Part shown: in pieces, positions 11,637 through 20,574 of the stretch
How the letters are laid out: each line of letters opens with the position of its first letter
Numbering within the stretch: the stretch's first letter is position 1
DNA from: Streptantibioticus rubrisoli
Lineage (GTDB): Bacteria; Actinomycetota; Actinomycetes; Streptomycetales; Streptomycetaceae
Length of the DNA: 64,000 nucleotides
Direction of reading: 5' to 3'
Assembly (NCBI RefSeq): GCF_024436055.1
Contig: NZ_JANFNH010000003.1
Location: 283,119 to 347,118 of the forward strand
Notes under the pieces: generated by a model
The model's input: only the letters and a program-made list of their open reading frames with translations
Database searches by the model: none
Told to the model about the DNA's origin: nothing
Translations under genes and position numbers: made by a program

Positions 11637-12341
11637 TCAATCGCCCGACCGCTCCGCGTACAGTGCCCGCAACTCCTCCCGCAAGGACCGCTGGAACGCG
11701 GTGACCAGCGCCTGCACCACCAGCGGCTGCATGTGCGCGGAAAGCGACTTCACCTCGCGCAGGCTGCCTTCCTCCCGCACCGCGTCGCGGAACATCCGGC
11801 TCAACTCCCGTGCCGCCGCCCGGGAGTGGTGGAGCATGACCTCCCGCGCCGCCAGGATCGTCTCCAGCGCCACGGGCACGTCCAGCAGCCGTACGCCCAG
11901 GTGCAGGATGCCCGGGTCCACCTCGAAGACGTTCGGGTCATCGGTGCGGCGCAGTACGTTCATCGCGGCCAGCCGGTCCACGTCCTGTTCGGTGAGCGCC
12001 CGGCCCGCGCGCCGCTCCAACTGCTCACGCGTCGCCTCCTGCGCGTCCTCCGGCAGCCAGGAGGCGACGAGCGCGCGGTGGATGGCGAGGTCGTGTGCGG
12101 TGATGCCGGCCGGGAGCTGCTCCAGGTAGCGTTCGATGGCGGCCAGCGTCAGCCCCTGGTGCTGCAACTCCTCGATCAGCGCCAGCCGGGCCAGGTGCTC
12201 GGGACCGTAGCGGCCGACCCGGCGCGGGCCGAGCACCGGCGGCGGCAGCAGGCCCTTGGTGCTGTAGAAACGGACGGTGCGCACCGTCACCCCGGCCCGC
12301 GCGGCCAGCTCGTCCACGGTGAGGCTCGGTGGCGGAGTCAT
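11637..12341 (-). CDS. MerR family transcriptional regulator
   Basis: A 234-residue regulator. The winged-helix MerR domain (residues 5-75) carries LTVDELAARAGVTVRTVRFY and RRVGRYGPEHLARLALIEEL. A helical effector or dimerisation region of unknown ligand follows. There are no conserved cysteines to suggest metal sensing. Streptomyces homologues often sit beside fatty-acid oxidation genes, as here, where it is convergent with the beta-oxidation operon. Control of that operon is therefore plausible but inferred. The palindrome at 12383-12403, 41 bases upstream of its start, has MerR-like dimensions and suggests autoregulation. Confidence 0.88.
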   Translation of the reverse strand: MTPPPSLTVDELAARAGVTVRTVRFYSTKGLLPPPVLGPRRVGRYGPEHLARLALIEELQHQGLTLAAIERYLEQLPAGITAHDLAIHRALVASWLPEDAQEATREQLERRAGRALTEQDVDRLAAMNVLRRTDDPNVFEVDPGILHLGVRLLDVPVALETILAAREVMLHHSRAAARELSRMFRDAVREEGSLREVKSLSAHMQPLVVQALVTAFQRSLREELRALYAERSGD

Positions 12342-12382
12342 CGGCTGGCCCTCGCTTTCTGATCGGCGACCGCTGCGGCTAC

Positions 12383-12403
12383 TGAGACAGTATTGCTGTC
12401 TCA
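12383..12403. promoter_or_regulatory. Probable MerR operator
   Basis: Perfect inverted repeat TGAGACAG-TATTG-CTGTCTCA (8+5+8) between the ThDP-enzyme stop and the merR-type start. The length and position are typical of MerR sites, which lie in promoter spacers. A factor-independent terminator for the upstream gene is the alternative. The stem is short and no T tract follows, so an operator is preferred. Confidence 0.6.
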
Positions 12404-12421
12404 GCGACGTTGCGAAACCGA

Positions 12422-13996
12422 TCAGACCAGCGCTGGTACCACCGCGTCGATCAGGCGCGGCCCCGGTTCGGCGAGCGCCCGGCCCAGCGCGCGCGTGAAC
12501 TCCTCGGCCGTGGTGGCGCGTTCGGCCGGTACGCCCATGCCACGCGCGATGTCCACGAAGTCCAACCCGGGCCGGGACAGGTCCAGCAGTTCGCGGGCCC
12601 TCGGCCCCGGCTCCCCGGCGGCGGCCCGCCGCAACTCCCTGTCCAGGACCGCGTACGCGCCGTTGTTCAGCACCACCGTCGTCACATCAAGGTCCTCGTG
12701 CGCCTGGGTCCACAGCGCCGAGACGGTGTACATGGCGCTGCCGTCCGACTCCAGGCACAGCACCGGCCGGTCCGGGCAGGCCACCGCGGCGCCCGTGGCC
12801 ACCGGCAGGCCCTGGCCGATCGCCCCGCCGGTCAGCGTCAGCCAGTCGTGCCGCGGCGCGCCCGCGGTGGCGCCCGGCAGCCAGGGGCCCGAGGTGTTGG
12901 CCTCGTCCACGACGATCGCGTGCTCCGGCAGCAACGCGCCGACGCCGTACGCCATGGTCTCGGCGGTCAGCGCGCCGGTCGGCGGCAACGGGCGCTCCGG
13001 CGCGAGGAGTTGGGCCCCCGCACCCGCGCAGGTGGCGTCGGACAGTGCCGTCAGCGCTCCGGCCAGGTCCTCCGGGCCGTGCGCCAGAATGTGCACCTGG
13101 CAGTCCGTCGGCACCAGGTCGCCCGCCACTCCCGGGTAGGCGAAGGACGACACGGGTGGGGCCGCGCCCGCCAGCACCAGGTGCCGCAGCCCGGCCAGTT
13201 GGGCGGCGACCGCCTCCGCCGGATACGCCAGCCGCTCCACCGGCGGTACCCCCGCCCCGCGCTCCAGCCGGGCCGGGAACGTCTCGCACAGCAGCCTGGC
13301 CCCGGTCGCCGCCGCGATCCGCCCGGCCGCCCGCAGCGCCTCACCCCGGGTGGCCGCGCCGCCGACCAGCAGCGCCGCGGGTTCACCGGACCGCAGGGCG
13401 GCGGCAGCCCCCGCCACCACCTCCTGCGCCACCGCGACCTGCTCGACCACCTCGACCGCGCCGGGCACGCCGACGGCCGGGGCGTCGCTCCACGACACGT
13501 CCGTCCACGCCAGATCGGCGGGCAGCACCAGCGTGGCGATGCGACCGGGCGGACCCAGCGCCGCGGCGACCGCGTCCGCGGCGTCGGCGGCCAGATCGTC
13601 CACCGCATCGGCCCGGCGCAGCCAGCCGGACACCGACGCGGCCACCGCGTCGATGTCCGACTCCAGCGGCGGATCCAGCCGCTTGTGGTAGGTGGCATGG
13701 TCGCCCACCACGTTGACCAGCGGGGTGCGAGCGCGGCGGGCGTTGTGCAGATTGGCCAGACCGTTGCCCAGGCCGGGACCGAGGTGCAGCAAGGTGGCCG
13801 CCGGGCGGCCCGCCATCCGCCCGTACCCGTCCGCCGCCCCCGTCGCCACGCCCTCGAACAGGCACAGCACCGCGCGTAGCTCCGGAACCAGGTCCAGCGC
13901 CGCCACCAGGTGCATCTCGGAAGTACCGGGGTTGCAGAAGCAGACCTCCACCCCGGCGTCGGCGAGGCTGCGGATCAGGGACTGCGCACCGTTCAT
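12422..13996 (-). CDS. ThDP-dependent acetolactate synthase-like enzyme (large-subunit type)
   Basis: A 524-residue thiamine-diphosphate enzyme of the acetolactate synthase/benzoylformate decarboxylase family. The activating Glu is in CLFEGVATGAADGYGRMAG (about residue 48). The C-terminal ThDP/Mg motif runs from ESDGSAMYTVSALW to the paired Asn in VVLNNGAYAVLDREL. The protein is shorter than IlvB and there is no ilvN-like regulatory subunit alongside. A catabolic decarboxylase or carboligase is therefore more likely than branched-chain amino-acid synthesis. The substrate is unknown. GGGAGGACC precedes the ATG. It is upstream of, and may be co-transcribed with, the MerR gene. Confidence 0.82.
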   Translation of the reverse strand: MNGAQSLIRSLADAGVEVCFCNPGTSEMHLVAALDLVPELRAVLCLFEGVATGAADGYGRMAGRPAATLLHLGPGLGNGLANLHNARRARTPLVNVVGDHATYHKRLDPPLESDIDAVAASVSGWLRRADAVDDLAADAADAVAAALGPPGRIATLVLPADLAWTDVSWSDAPAVGVPGAVEVVEQVAVAQEVVAGAAAALRSGEPAALLVGGAATRGEALRAAGRIAAATGARLLCETFPARLERGAGVPPVERLAYPAEAVAAQLAGLRHLVLAGAAPPVSSFAYPGVAGDLVPTDCQVHILAHGPEDLAGALTALSDATCAGAGAQLLAPERPLPPTGALTAETMAYGVGALLPEHAIVVDEANTSGPWLPGATAGAPRHDWLTLTGGAIGQGLPVATGAAVACPDRPVLCLESDGSAMYTVSALWTQAHEDLDVTTVVLNNGAYAVLDRELRRAAAGEPGPRARELLDLSRPGLDFVDIARGMGVPAERATTAEEFTRALGRALAEPGPRLIDAVVPALV

Positions 13997-14085
13997 CCTG
14001 GTCCTCCCTGCGGCTGGGCGTCGGTGGCCCCGACGCTAGCGGCTGGCCGGGGGCCAGGGCGGGCAGGGACGCGAGGACCACCCGT

Positions 14086-15105
14086 TCATCCGGCACGCAA
14101 CGGAGCACCGACGGCGTGCATATGGCGTAGCGCCTGCGCGTACGACTCCACGAGCCCCGCCTCCGTGTACGCGATGCCGAGCCGCCGGCAGTGCTCGCGC
14201 ACCAGCGGCTGCGCCAGCCGCAGATGCGGGCGCGGCATGCTGGGGAACAGATGGTGCTCGATCTGGTAGTTGAGCCCGCCGAGCAACCAGTCGGTGATCC
14301 GGCCGCCGCGTACGTCGCGCGAGGTGAGCACCTGGCGGCGCAGATGGCCCCACCGCTGCCCGTCCGGCATCGCCATTCCCTTGTGGTTCGGCGCGAACGA
14401 GCATCCCAGGTGCAGCCCGAACAGCGCGTGGTGCAGCACGGCGAAGGCCACCGCGGTCCCCACCGGCATCGCGGTGAGCAGCAGTGCCGTGTACCCTGCC
14501 AGATGCGCGGCGAGCAGCACGGCCTCCACAGCCCGGTCACGCGGCGGCCGCCGCCTGAGGTCCAGTACGGTCGCCAGCTTCAGCGCGAAGCCCTCCAGCA
14601 GCAACATGGGAAAGAACAACCTCGCCTGATGCTTCGCCAGGTACCGGGCGAAACCATGCCGCTGTACGGCCTGCGCCCGGGTCCACACCAGCGCTCCGAC
14701 CTCGACGTCGGGGTCCTTGTCCACATGGTTGGGATTGGCGTGGTGCCGGTTGTGCTTGTCGTTCCACCAGCCGTACCCCATGCCCAGCAGCAGATCGCCG
14801 TGGATCAGCCCGAGCACCCGGTTCGCGGCGCGGCCGCGGGCTATCTGCTGATGGCCCGCGTCATGCCCGATGAACGCGGTGCGGCCGCTGAACACCGCGA
14901 GCGGCACGGCGAGCAGCACCACCCACCAGGAGCCGCCCGACAGCAGCACACCCGCCCATGTCGCCGCCAGGGCAAGGGCGTTGAACGTGATCGTGCGCAC
15001 GTAGAAGCCGGTGCGGCGGTCCAGCAGCCCGCGCTCCTTGGCCAGCCGCAGCAACGGCGCGAACTCGCTTCCCCCGACACAGGGGGGCGCGGCGAGAGTG
15101 GGCAT
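14086..15105 (-). CDS. Membrane fatty acid desaturase (di-iron, histidine-box)
   Basis: A 339-residue integral-membrane desaturase. It has the three histidine boxes HDAGHQ, HNRHH and QIEHHLFPSMPR, plus hydrophobic segments around residues 40-75 and 190-240. This class uses O2 and an electron donor to introduce a cis double bond into acyl lipids or acyl-CoA. The HDAGH first box and QxxHH third box place it with front-end/DesA3-like desaturases. No ferredoxin or reductase gene is adjacent. The ATG at 15105 has CTGGAG eight bases upstream. It is unrelated to the soluble acyl-ACP desaturase at 48.9 kb. Confidence 0.9.
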   Translation of the reverse strand: MPTLAAPPCVGGSEFAPLLRLAKERGLLDRRTGFYVRTITFNALALAATWAGVLLSGGSWWVVLLAVPLAVFSGRTAFIGHDAGHQQIARGRAANRVLGLIHGDLLLGMGYGWWNDKHNRHHANPNHVDKDPDVEVGALVWTRAQAVQRHGFARYLAKHQARLFFPMLLLEGFALKLATVLDLRRRPPRDRAVEAVLLAAHLAGYTALLLTAMPVGTAVAFAVLHHALFGLHLGCSFAPNHKGMAMPDGQRWGHLRRQVLTSRDVRGGRITDWLLGGLNYQIEHHLFPSMPRPHLRLAQPLVREHCRRLGIAYTEAGLVESYAQALRHMHAVGAPLRAG

Positions 15106-15370
15106 GCGGAACTCCAGGTGGGGGAGGGGAAGCCGACCCCTAGAACCTAGGAATCCGCAGTCGCCCGAACCATGGAGTCACCACCCGGCCGCTCCCGGGG
15201 GAGTGCTCCGCCCCGCACCCGGGGGACAACCCCCGTACGCCTCCGGGGGATCGCCGCACACGCTGCGCGGTCACGGAAGTCCGCCGGAAATGCGGTTGCC
15301 GCCCGACGCGGGCTTGCCTACGGTTGTTCCTGGCCCCGTTGTCGTCGATCGGAGAAGGCCGTTGCTCTAC

Positions 15371-15521
15371 TGAGGTCCCAGCAGACACCGCGACCGCGTA
15401 TCTCGCGCGTAGCCGTGTGCGACCTCAGCCATGAGCCAGCCCTCCGCGTGCCAGGGCGTTCCCTTTGAGCGTTGCCGCCGTTCGCGGTGTCTCCATGTGT
15501 TGCCCAATCGCACTCCAATGA
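15371..15521 (+). promoter_or_regulatory. Structured leader of the ABC-F gene
   Basis: In the 432-base gap 15106-15537, TGAGGTC (15371-15377) pairs with GACCTCA (15421-15427). AGACACCGCGA (15383-15393), which lies inside that hairpin, can instead pair perfectly with TCGCGGTGTCT (15482-15492). The two structures compete. An eight-codon frame MCCPIALQ (15495-15521) ends 16 bases before the ABC-F start, but it lacks a good ribosome binding site. Attenuation leaders are common for antibiotic-responsive ABC-F genes, so an attenuator is proposed here. The rest of the gap is a promoter region with nothing else recognised. Confidence 0.4.
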
Positions 15522-15537
15522 GCAACCAGGAGGCCCC

Positions 15538-17145
15538 ATGCCCACCGCGTCCTGCTCCATCAACACCGCCGACCTCGACTTCACCTGGCCCGACGGAACC
15601 ACCGTGTTCAACGGCTTCCAGATCGCCTTCGGCCCCGGCCGCACCGGCCTGGTCGGCCTCAACGGCTCGGGAAAGTCAACCCTGTTGCGGCTGCTCGCGG
15701 GCGAACTGACACCCACCGAGGGCACCGTGCGTGTCACCGGCGCCGTGGGTTACCTGCCGCAGAACCTCACCCTCGACACCGCCGTGCGGGTGGACGAGGC
15801 CCTCGGTATCCACCGGATACGGGCCGCCCTGCACGCCATCGAGCAAGGTGATGTCGGCGAACACCACTTCACCACGGTCGGCGACGACTGGGATGTCGAG
15901 GAGCGCGCCCGCGCCGCCCTCGACGAGCTGGGGCTCGGCCGGATCGGCCTCGACCGCACCGTCGGTGAGCTGTCCGGTGGCGAGTCGGTGCTGCTGCGGC
16001 TCGCGGCGCTGCTGCTGCGCCGCCCGGACGTCCTGCTGCTGGACGAGCCCACCAACAACCTCGACCTCGCGGCCAGACACCGGCTCTATGACGCCGTCAC
16101 CGGCTGGCGCGGGGTGCTGGTCGCCGTCAGCCACGACCGGGAGCTGCTGGAGCGGGTCGACCAGATCGCCGACCTGCGCGGCGGCGAAGTCCGCTGGTAC
16201 GGCGGCAACTTCACCGCCTACGAGGCGGCGCTCGCCGTGGAACAGGAGGCGGCCGAGCGCATGGTGCGGGTCGCCGAGGACGACTTGCGGAGGCAGAAGC
16301 GAGAACTGGCCGAAGCCCAGGTGAAGTTGGCCCGCAGGGCCCGCTTCGGGCAGAAGAAGTACGACAGCAAACGCGAGCCGCGCGTCGTGATGAACGAGCG
16401 CAAGCGCCAGGCCCAGGTCTCCGCGGGCAAGTACCGCATCACGCAGACCGAGAAGGTGGCCGAGGCCAGGGCCCGCCTTGACGAGGCCGCCTCGGCGGTA
16501 CGGGACGACGACGAGATCCGCGTCGACCTGCCGCGCACCGCGGTCCCGCCCGGCCGCACCGTGGTGACCCTGCGCGAGGCCGAGCTGGTGCACGGAGCGC
16601 TGGCCCACCTGGAGCTGCGCGGCCCGGAGCGCGTCGCGCTGGTGGGCCGCAACGGGTCCGGGAAGTCAACCCTGTTGCGCACCGTCGCCGGAATCCTGGC
16701 ACCGGCGGCGGGCGAGGCGCTGGCGCACGTACCCGTGCGCTATCTGCCGCAGCGGCTGGACGTACTGGACGACGCGCTCACCGTGGCGCAGAACGTCGCC
16801 CGGTTCGCGCCGACCGCGGACAACAACGTGGTCCGGGCCCGGCTCGCCCGGTTCCTGTTCCGCGGCGCCCGCGCCGACCAGCCGGTCGGCACACTGTCCG
16901 GGGGCGAGCGGTTCCGGGCGGCGCTGGCCGCGCTGATGCTCGCCGAGCCCGCGCCGCAGCTGCTGATGCTGGACGAGCCGACGAACAACCTGGACCTGGC
17001 CAGCGTCCGCGAGCTGACCAGGGCGCTGGAGTGTTACCAGGGCGCGCTGATCGTCGCCAGTCACGATGTGCCGTTCCTACGTGGCATCGGGGTCACCCGT
17101 TGGCTGCGGTTGGACGGTGAACTGACCGAAATCGATCCGATGTGA
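15538..17145 (+). CDS. ABC-F family ATPase
   Basis: A 535-residue protein with two ATP-binding domains and no membrane segment. Domain 1 has Walker A GLNGSGKST, signature LSGGES and LLLDEPTNNLD. Domain 2 has GRNGSGKST, LSGGERF and LMLDEPTNNLD. A basic, helical interdomain linker lies around residues 230-320. ABC-F proteins act on the ribosome, either as translation factors (EttA-like) or by dislodging antibiotics. Which of these applies cannot be decided from sequence. ATG 15538 is preceded by a near-perfect AGGAGG. The upstream leader with alternative pairing suggests regulated expression. In-frame upstream sequence is leader, not protein. Confidence 0.92.
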   Translation: MPTASCSINTADLDFTWPDGTTVFNGFQIAFGPGRTGLVGLNGSGKSTLLRLLAGELTPTEGTVRVTGAVGYLPQNLTLDTAVRVDEALGIHRIRAALHAIEQGDVGEHHFTTVGDDWDVEERARAALDELGLGRIGLDRTVGELSGGESVLLRLAALLLRRPDVLLLDEPTNNLDLAARHRLYDAVTGWRGVLVAVSHDRELLERVDQIADLRGGEVRWYGGNFTAYEAALAVEQEAAERMVRVAEDDLRRQKRELAEAQVKLARRARFGQKKYDSKREPRVVMNERKRQAQVSAGKYRITQTEKVAEARARLDEAASAVRDDDEIRVDLPRTAVPPGRTVVTLREAELVHGALAHLELRGPERVALVGRNGSGKSTLLRTVAGILAPAAGEALAHVPVRYLPQRLDVLDDALTVAQNVARFAPTADNNVVRARLARFLFRGARADQPVGTLSGGERFRAALAALMLAEPAPQLLMLDEPTNNLDLASVRELTRALECYQGALIVASHDVPFLRGIGVTRWLRLDGELTEIDPM

Positions 17146-17214
17146 TCGACAGACGGGGTTTGCGGCGGCCGACCGCGTGCCAGACATGGGAAAGGCGAAC
17201 GCAGGAGGCCGCAC

Positions 17215-18129
17215 ATGCCCGTCATCGAACTCTCCGCCGAGGTCCGCGACGCCCTGCGGCGCGCGGCCCCGGTGGTCGCCCTGGAGTCGACCATCATCTC
17301 CCACGGCCTGCCCCGGCCCCGCAACCTACGCGTCGCCACCGAACTGGAGGCGCTGGTCCGGGACGGCGGAGCGGTCCCGGCGACCATCGCCGTACTCGAC
17401 GGCGTACCCCATGTCGGCCTGAACGCCGCCCAGTTGGAACGGATCGCCAGCGACACCGCGCTGCGCAAGCTGGGCCATCGCGACCTGGCGCCCGCCATCG
17501 CGACCGGGGCCAGCGGTGCCACCACCGTCTCCGCCACCGCCTTCCTCGCCGCCAGAGCGGGTCTGCGGATCTTCGCCACCGGCGGACTGGGCGGTGTGCA
17601 CCGCGACTGGACCAGCACCCAGGACGAGTCGGCCGACCTGCGGCTGCTCGCCCGCACCCGGATCACCATGGTGTGCGCGGGGGTGAAGTCCATCCTTGAC
17701 GTCCCCGCCACGCTGCAACGCCTGGAAACCCTCGGGGTGGCCGTCCTCGGCTACCGCACCACCACCTTCCCCGGCTTCTACCTGCACAGCTCGGGCCAGC
17801 CCGTGGACTGGACGGTACGGGAACCGGCCGAGGTCGCCGCCGTGATGCGCGCCCAGGACGCGCTCGACGGCCCGGACTCCGCCCTGATCGTCGCCAACCC
17901 GGTACCCGAGGACCAGCAACTCGACCCCCGGCTGCACGACCAGGTACTCAACGAAGCGCTGAACGCCGCGGCCAGCGAGGGCGTCACCGGCCAGGCCACC
18001 ACCCCGTACCTGCTGGACCACCTGGTGCGCCACACCAGCGGCGCCTCGCTGGAGGCCAACCTGGTCGCGGTGCGCGGCAACGTGACGCTGGCCGCCGCCA
18101 TCGCGGGCGCCTGGGCCGGTGGCCGGTGA
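17215..18129 (+). CDS. psuG: Pseudouridine-5'-phosphate glycosidase
   Basis: A 304-residue PsuG (IndA-like) enzyme. It reversibly cleaves the C-glycosidic bond of pseudouridine 5'-phosphate to uracil and ribose 5-phosphate. Characteristic segments include VALESTIISHGLPRPRNL near the N-terminus, the central ATGASGATTVSAT, and FATGGLGGVHRDW. The length matches the family. It overlaps the following kinase by four bases (GTGA), the usual psuG-psuK coupling for breakdown of pseudouridine from RNA turnover. The ATG follows GCAGGAGGCC. Confidence 0.94.
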   Translation: MPVIELSAEVRDALRRAAPVVALESTIISHGLPRPRNLRVATELEALVRDGGAVPATIAVLDGVPHVGLNAAQLERIASDTALRKLGHRDLAPAIATGASGATTVSATAFLAARAGLRIFATGGLGGVHRDWTSTQDESADLRLLARTRITMVCAGVKSILDVPATLQRLETLGVAVLGYRTTTFPGFYLHSSGQPVDWTVREPAEVAAVMRAQDALDGPDSALIVANPVPEDQQLDPRLHDQVLNEALNAAASEGVTGQATTPYLLDHLVRHTSGASLEANLVAVRGNVTLAAAIAGAWAGGR

Positions 18130-19067
18130 CACGGGGACTGCTGGTGATCGGCGAGGTGGTCACCGACATCGTGGCCCGGCACAGCGGAGCGCTCGCCCCG
18201 GACACCGACACCCCCGCCCGGATCGCGGTACGCCCGGGCGGGGCCGGGGCCAACGCCGCGGCCTGGGCGGCGCGTTGCGGCACCGACGCGCGGCTGCTGG
18301 CCCGGGTGGGAGCCGCCGACACCGCATGGCACCGGGACGCGCTGCTCGCCGACGGCGTGCGGCCGGTACTGCGCATCGACCACCACCAGCCGACCGCCGT
18401 GGTGATCGCCCTGGTGGACGGCGGCGGCGAACGCACCCTGGTCACCGACAGCGGCGCCGCCGTCCACCTCGGCCCCGACGACTGGGACGACCAACTGCTG
18501 GACGGCGTGGGGCACCTGCATCTGTCCGGCTACCCGCTGTTCGCCGCGACCGGTCGACGGCTGGCCGCGCTCGCCATCGCCCGGGCCCGGCAGCGCGGTG
18601 TGACGGTCAGTGCGGATCCGGCGTCCACCGGCTTCATGGCCCGCACCGGGGTGGGCGTGCTGCGCGCCACCCTACGCGGCGCCGATCTGCTGCTGCCCAA
18701 CGCGGCGGAGGCCCGGCTGCTGACCGGCCAGCGCCAAACGGCCGACGCCGCCTGCGAGTTGACCGGGGAGCACCACACCGTCGTGGTGACTCTCGGCGCC
18801 CAGGGCGCGCTCGTCGCACGGCGCGGCGCGCCCACCGTCCGCGTCCCACCGGTGCCCAGCACACCGGTGGACACCACGGGCGCCGGTGACGCCTTCACCG
18901 GTGGCTTCCTGGCGGCGCTGCTGCACGGCGCGGACCCGGTGGAGGCGGCCGCCGCCGGATGCCGAACCGGCGCACAGGCCGTCGCCACCGTGGGAGGGCG
19001 CCCACCCGATCGGCTAGCGGGAGAACAGCCCGACACCCTCCGGCACCGGACGCTCGGCCCCGCCTGA
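18126..19067 (+). CDS. PfkB family sugar/nucleoside kinase, probable pseudouridine kinase
   Basis: A 313-residue ribokinase-fold protein. The N-terminal RPGGAGANAAAWAARCG and the C-terminal anion-hole motif DTTGAGDAFTGGFLAALL, with its catalytic Asp, are clear. By context it phosphorylates pseudouridine to the substrate of the preceding PsuG; the start GTG overlaps the psuG stop. Specificity for another nucleoside or sugar cannot be excluded. Its 3' end overlaps the convergent phosphodiester glycosidase gene by 54 bases. Confidence 0.88.
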   Translation: MTRGLLVIGEVVTDIVARHSGALAPDTDTPARIAVRPGGAGANAAAWAARCGTDARLLARVGAADTAWHRDALLADGVRPVLRIDHHQPTAVVIALVDGGGERTLVTDSGAAVHLGPDDWDDQLLDGVGHLHLSGYPLFAATGRRLAALAIARARQRGVTVSADPASTGFMARTGVGVLRATLRGADLLLPNAAEARLLTGQRQTADAACELTGEHHTVVVTLGAQGALVARRGAPTVRVPPVPSTPVDTTGAGDAFTGGFLAALLHGADPVEAAAAGCRTGAQAVATVGGRPPDRLAGEQPDTLRHRTLGPA

Positions 19068-20246
19068 CGGATGGTTGCGCACCGTCACCCGGTGGCTGCC
19101 CGGCGCGCGGGCCACCAGCGTGGAGGAGCCGCCGCCGTCCAGGTCCACCGCGGACTCGGCGCCGAGCTGCCGCATCACACTCGCCAACTCCGCGATGGTC
19201 AACCCGGCATCCCGTTCCGCGTCGCCGTCCAGCGCCAGCAGATACAACCGGCGCCCGCCCGCCCCGAATCCGGCCGCCGAACGGGTCGCCGCGACCACCG
19301 CGTCAAGACCGGCCAGCGGACTGCCACCGCGCAGAACCGGGAAGCCGCCGACCGCGAACCGCAGCCCCGCCGCGCCCGACAGACCGTCGCTCAACCGCAC
19401 CCGGGACCCCGGCCGCAGCCGCCGCAGCGCCCGCGCCCCACCGTCCCGACCCACCAGCACGAAGCCGTCCCGCGGCACCGCCCCCGCACCAGGCCTGCTG
19501 GACACCGCGGTCACCCGGCCGCCGCGAACCGTCACCTCATAGGCCTCCCGACTGCACCTGGCCGCCCGCAGCCGGTCCGTACCGCACACCGCCCGCTCCC
19601 GGGAGACGGTTCCCCAGCGCGAGGTGTAGACGCCGACCCCGCCCACCGGCAGCGCGTACTGGTTGAAACCGCGCAGTGGAATCGTTCCGTCAGCGGTGGA
19701 GACCGATCCGCTGAACGTCAGTCGGGCCAGCCGCGCCACCCGGTTGTCGCCCACCGCGATCACATCCCGGGTCGAGGTGCCCGGTGGCAGCGGCGGACCG
19801 AAGCGCTGACCGTCCGGCACCGCCGCCTTGACCGGCACCCCGTCCTCCACCGCCGGGCCGACCGCCGCGCCGGTGGCGACCACACCGGGGTGCTGTACCT
19901 CGCTGATGTCGAAGAAGTCCCCGTTGACCCCGGCCACCGCACCCCGTGCGTCGGCCATCGCGGAGAGCGGCTCCCGGGCCGCCACCGCGCCCGGCGTCAG
20001 CAGGTCCACCGACACATGACGGTTAGTCAGGTCCGCGATGAGCAGATGCCCGTACACCGTGCCGTGCGAGGCGCGCACCGAGAACTCCTCGTACCGCACC
20101 CCGGGAGCGATCACCCCTTGCGCACCGGCCCGCAGACTCACCGCCGGAGCGGCCTGCGCCGTACTCGTCCCGGCCTCCGCCAACAGCGCGCCGCATGCGG
20201 CGAGTACCGCCAAGGCAGTACGCAGTCTTCGCGGTCGCGGTCTCAT
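19014..20246 (-). CDS. Secreted phosphodiester glycosidase (NAGPA domain) family protein
   Basis: A 410-residue exported protein. A Sec-type signal peptide occupies residues 1-32: Arg-rich start, hydrophobic LRTALAVLAACGALLAEAG, and probable cleavage after AQA. The mature part has the NAGPA/DUF2233 fold typical of exopolysaccharide-linked phosphodiester glycosidases. Segments AGVNGDFFDISEVQHPGVV and the C-terminal VDLDGGGSSTLVARAPG are diagnostic. The bacterial substrate is unknown; cell-wall or extracellular polymer processing is inferred. The ATG at 20246, with AGGGGGC upstream, places the signal peptide at the N-terminus. An in-frame codon at 20321 would bury it. Confidence 0.85.
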   Translation of the reverse strand: MRPRPRRLRTALAVLAACGALLAEAGTSTAQAAPAVSLRAGAQGVIAPGVRYEEFSVRASHGTVYGHLLIADLTNRHVSVDLLTPGAVAAREPLSAMADARGAVAGVNGDFFDISEVQHPGVVATGAAVGPAVEDGVPVKAAVPDGQRFGPPLPPGTSTRDVIAVGDNRVARLARLTFSGSVSTADGTIPLRGFNQYALPVGGVGVYTSRWGTVSRERAVCGTDRLRAARCSREAYEVTVRGGRVTAVSSRPGAGAVPRDGFVLVGRDGGARALRRLRPGSRVRLSDGLSGAAGLRFAVGGFPVLRGGSPLAGLDAVVAATRSAAGFGAGGRRLYLLALDGDAERDAGLTIAELASVMRQLGAESAVDLDGGGSSTLVARAPGSHRVTVRNHPSGGAERPVPEGVGLFSR

Positions 20247-20541
20247 GATGCCCCCTGAGGTCGGCTTTCTTGTCACTTCCGCAATAGATCCTGCCGCCGA
20301 TCGAATGGTTCGCGGACTCATGGCATGTCACCACGCTCTCCGGCAACACGAGGGATACGGACACTGTCTGTTCGAGGAACTCCGCACCGACTGCCCTACT
20401 TTTGAGTGCTGTTGGGGGAAGGAGGCCAGCGTCGAACACCGTGCAACGTTGGACAGGCCGAACTGTACGAGAGTTCCGGCGGCACCCAGGGCACGCGGAG
20501 AACGGTGCGCCCTGCGCTGCGGCACTTGAGGGGAAAATCCC

Positions 20542-20564
20542 GTGGTACGGCTGCGCCGTACCAC
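20542..20564 (-). terminator. Terminator after polyprenyl synthase
   Basis: Stem GTGGTACGG / CCGTACCAC with a five-base loop. On the minus strand it is followed by GGGATTTTCCCC, which supplies a short T run. It lies just past the end of the encapsulin-synthase pair. The remaining gap (20247-20541) is the promoter region of the NAGPA-domain gene, with no other gene seen. Confidence 0.7.
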
Positions 20565-20574
20565 CGGTTGAGCC

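Noticed and set aside
12422..13996. Biosynthetic acetolactate synthase IlvB
   Set aside because: Shorter than IlvB, with no ilvN or ilvC beside it. Called only as an ALS-like ThDP enzyme.
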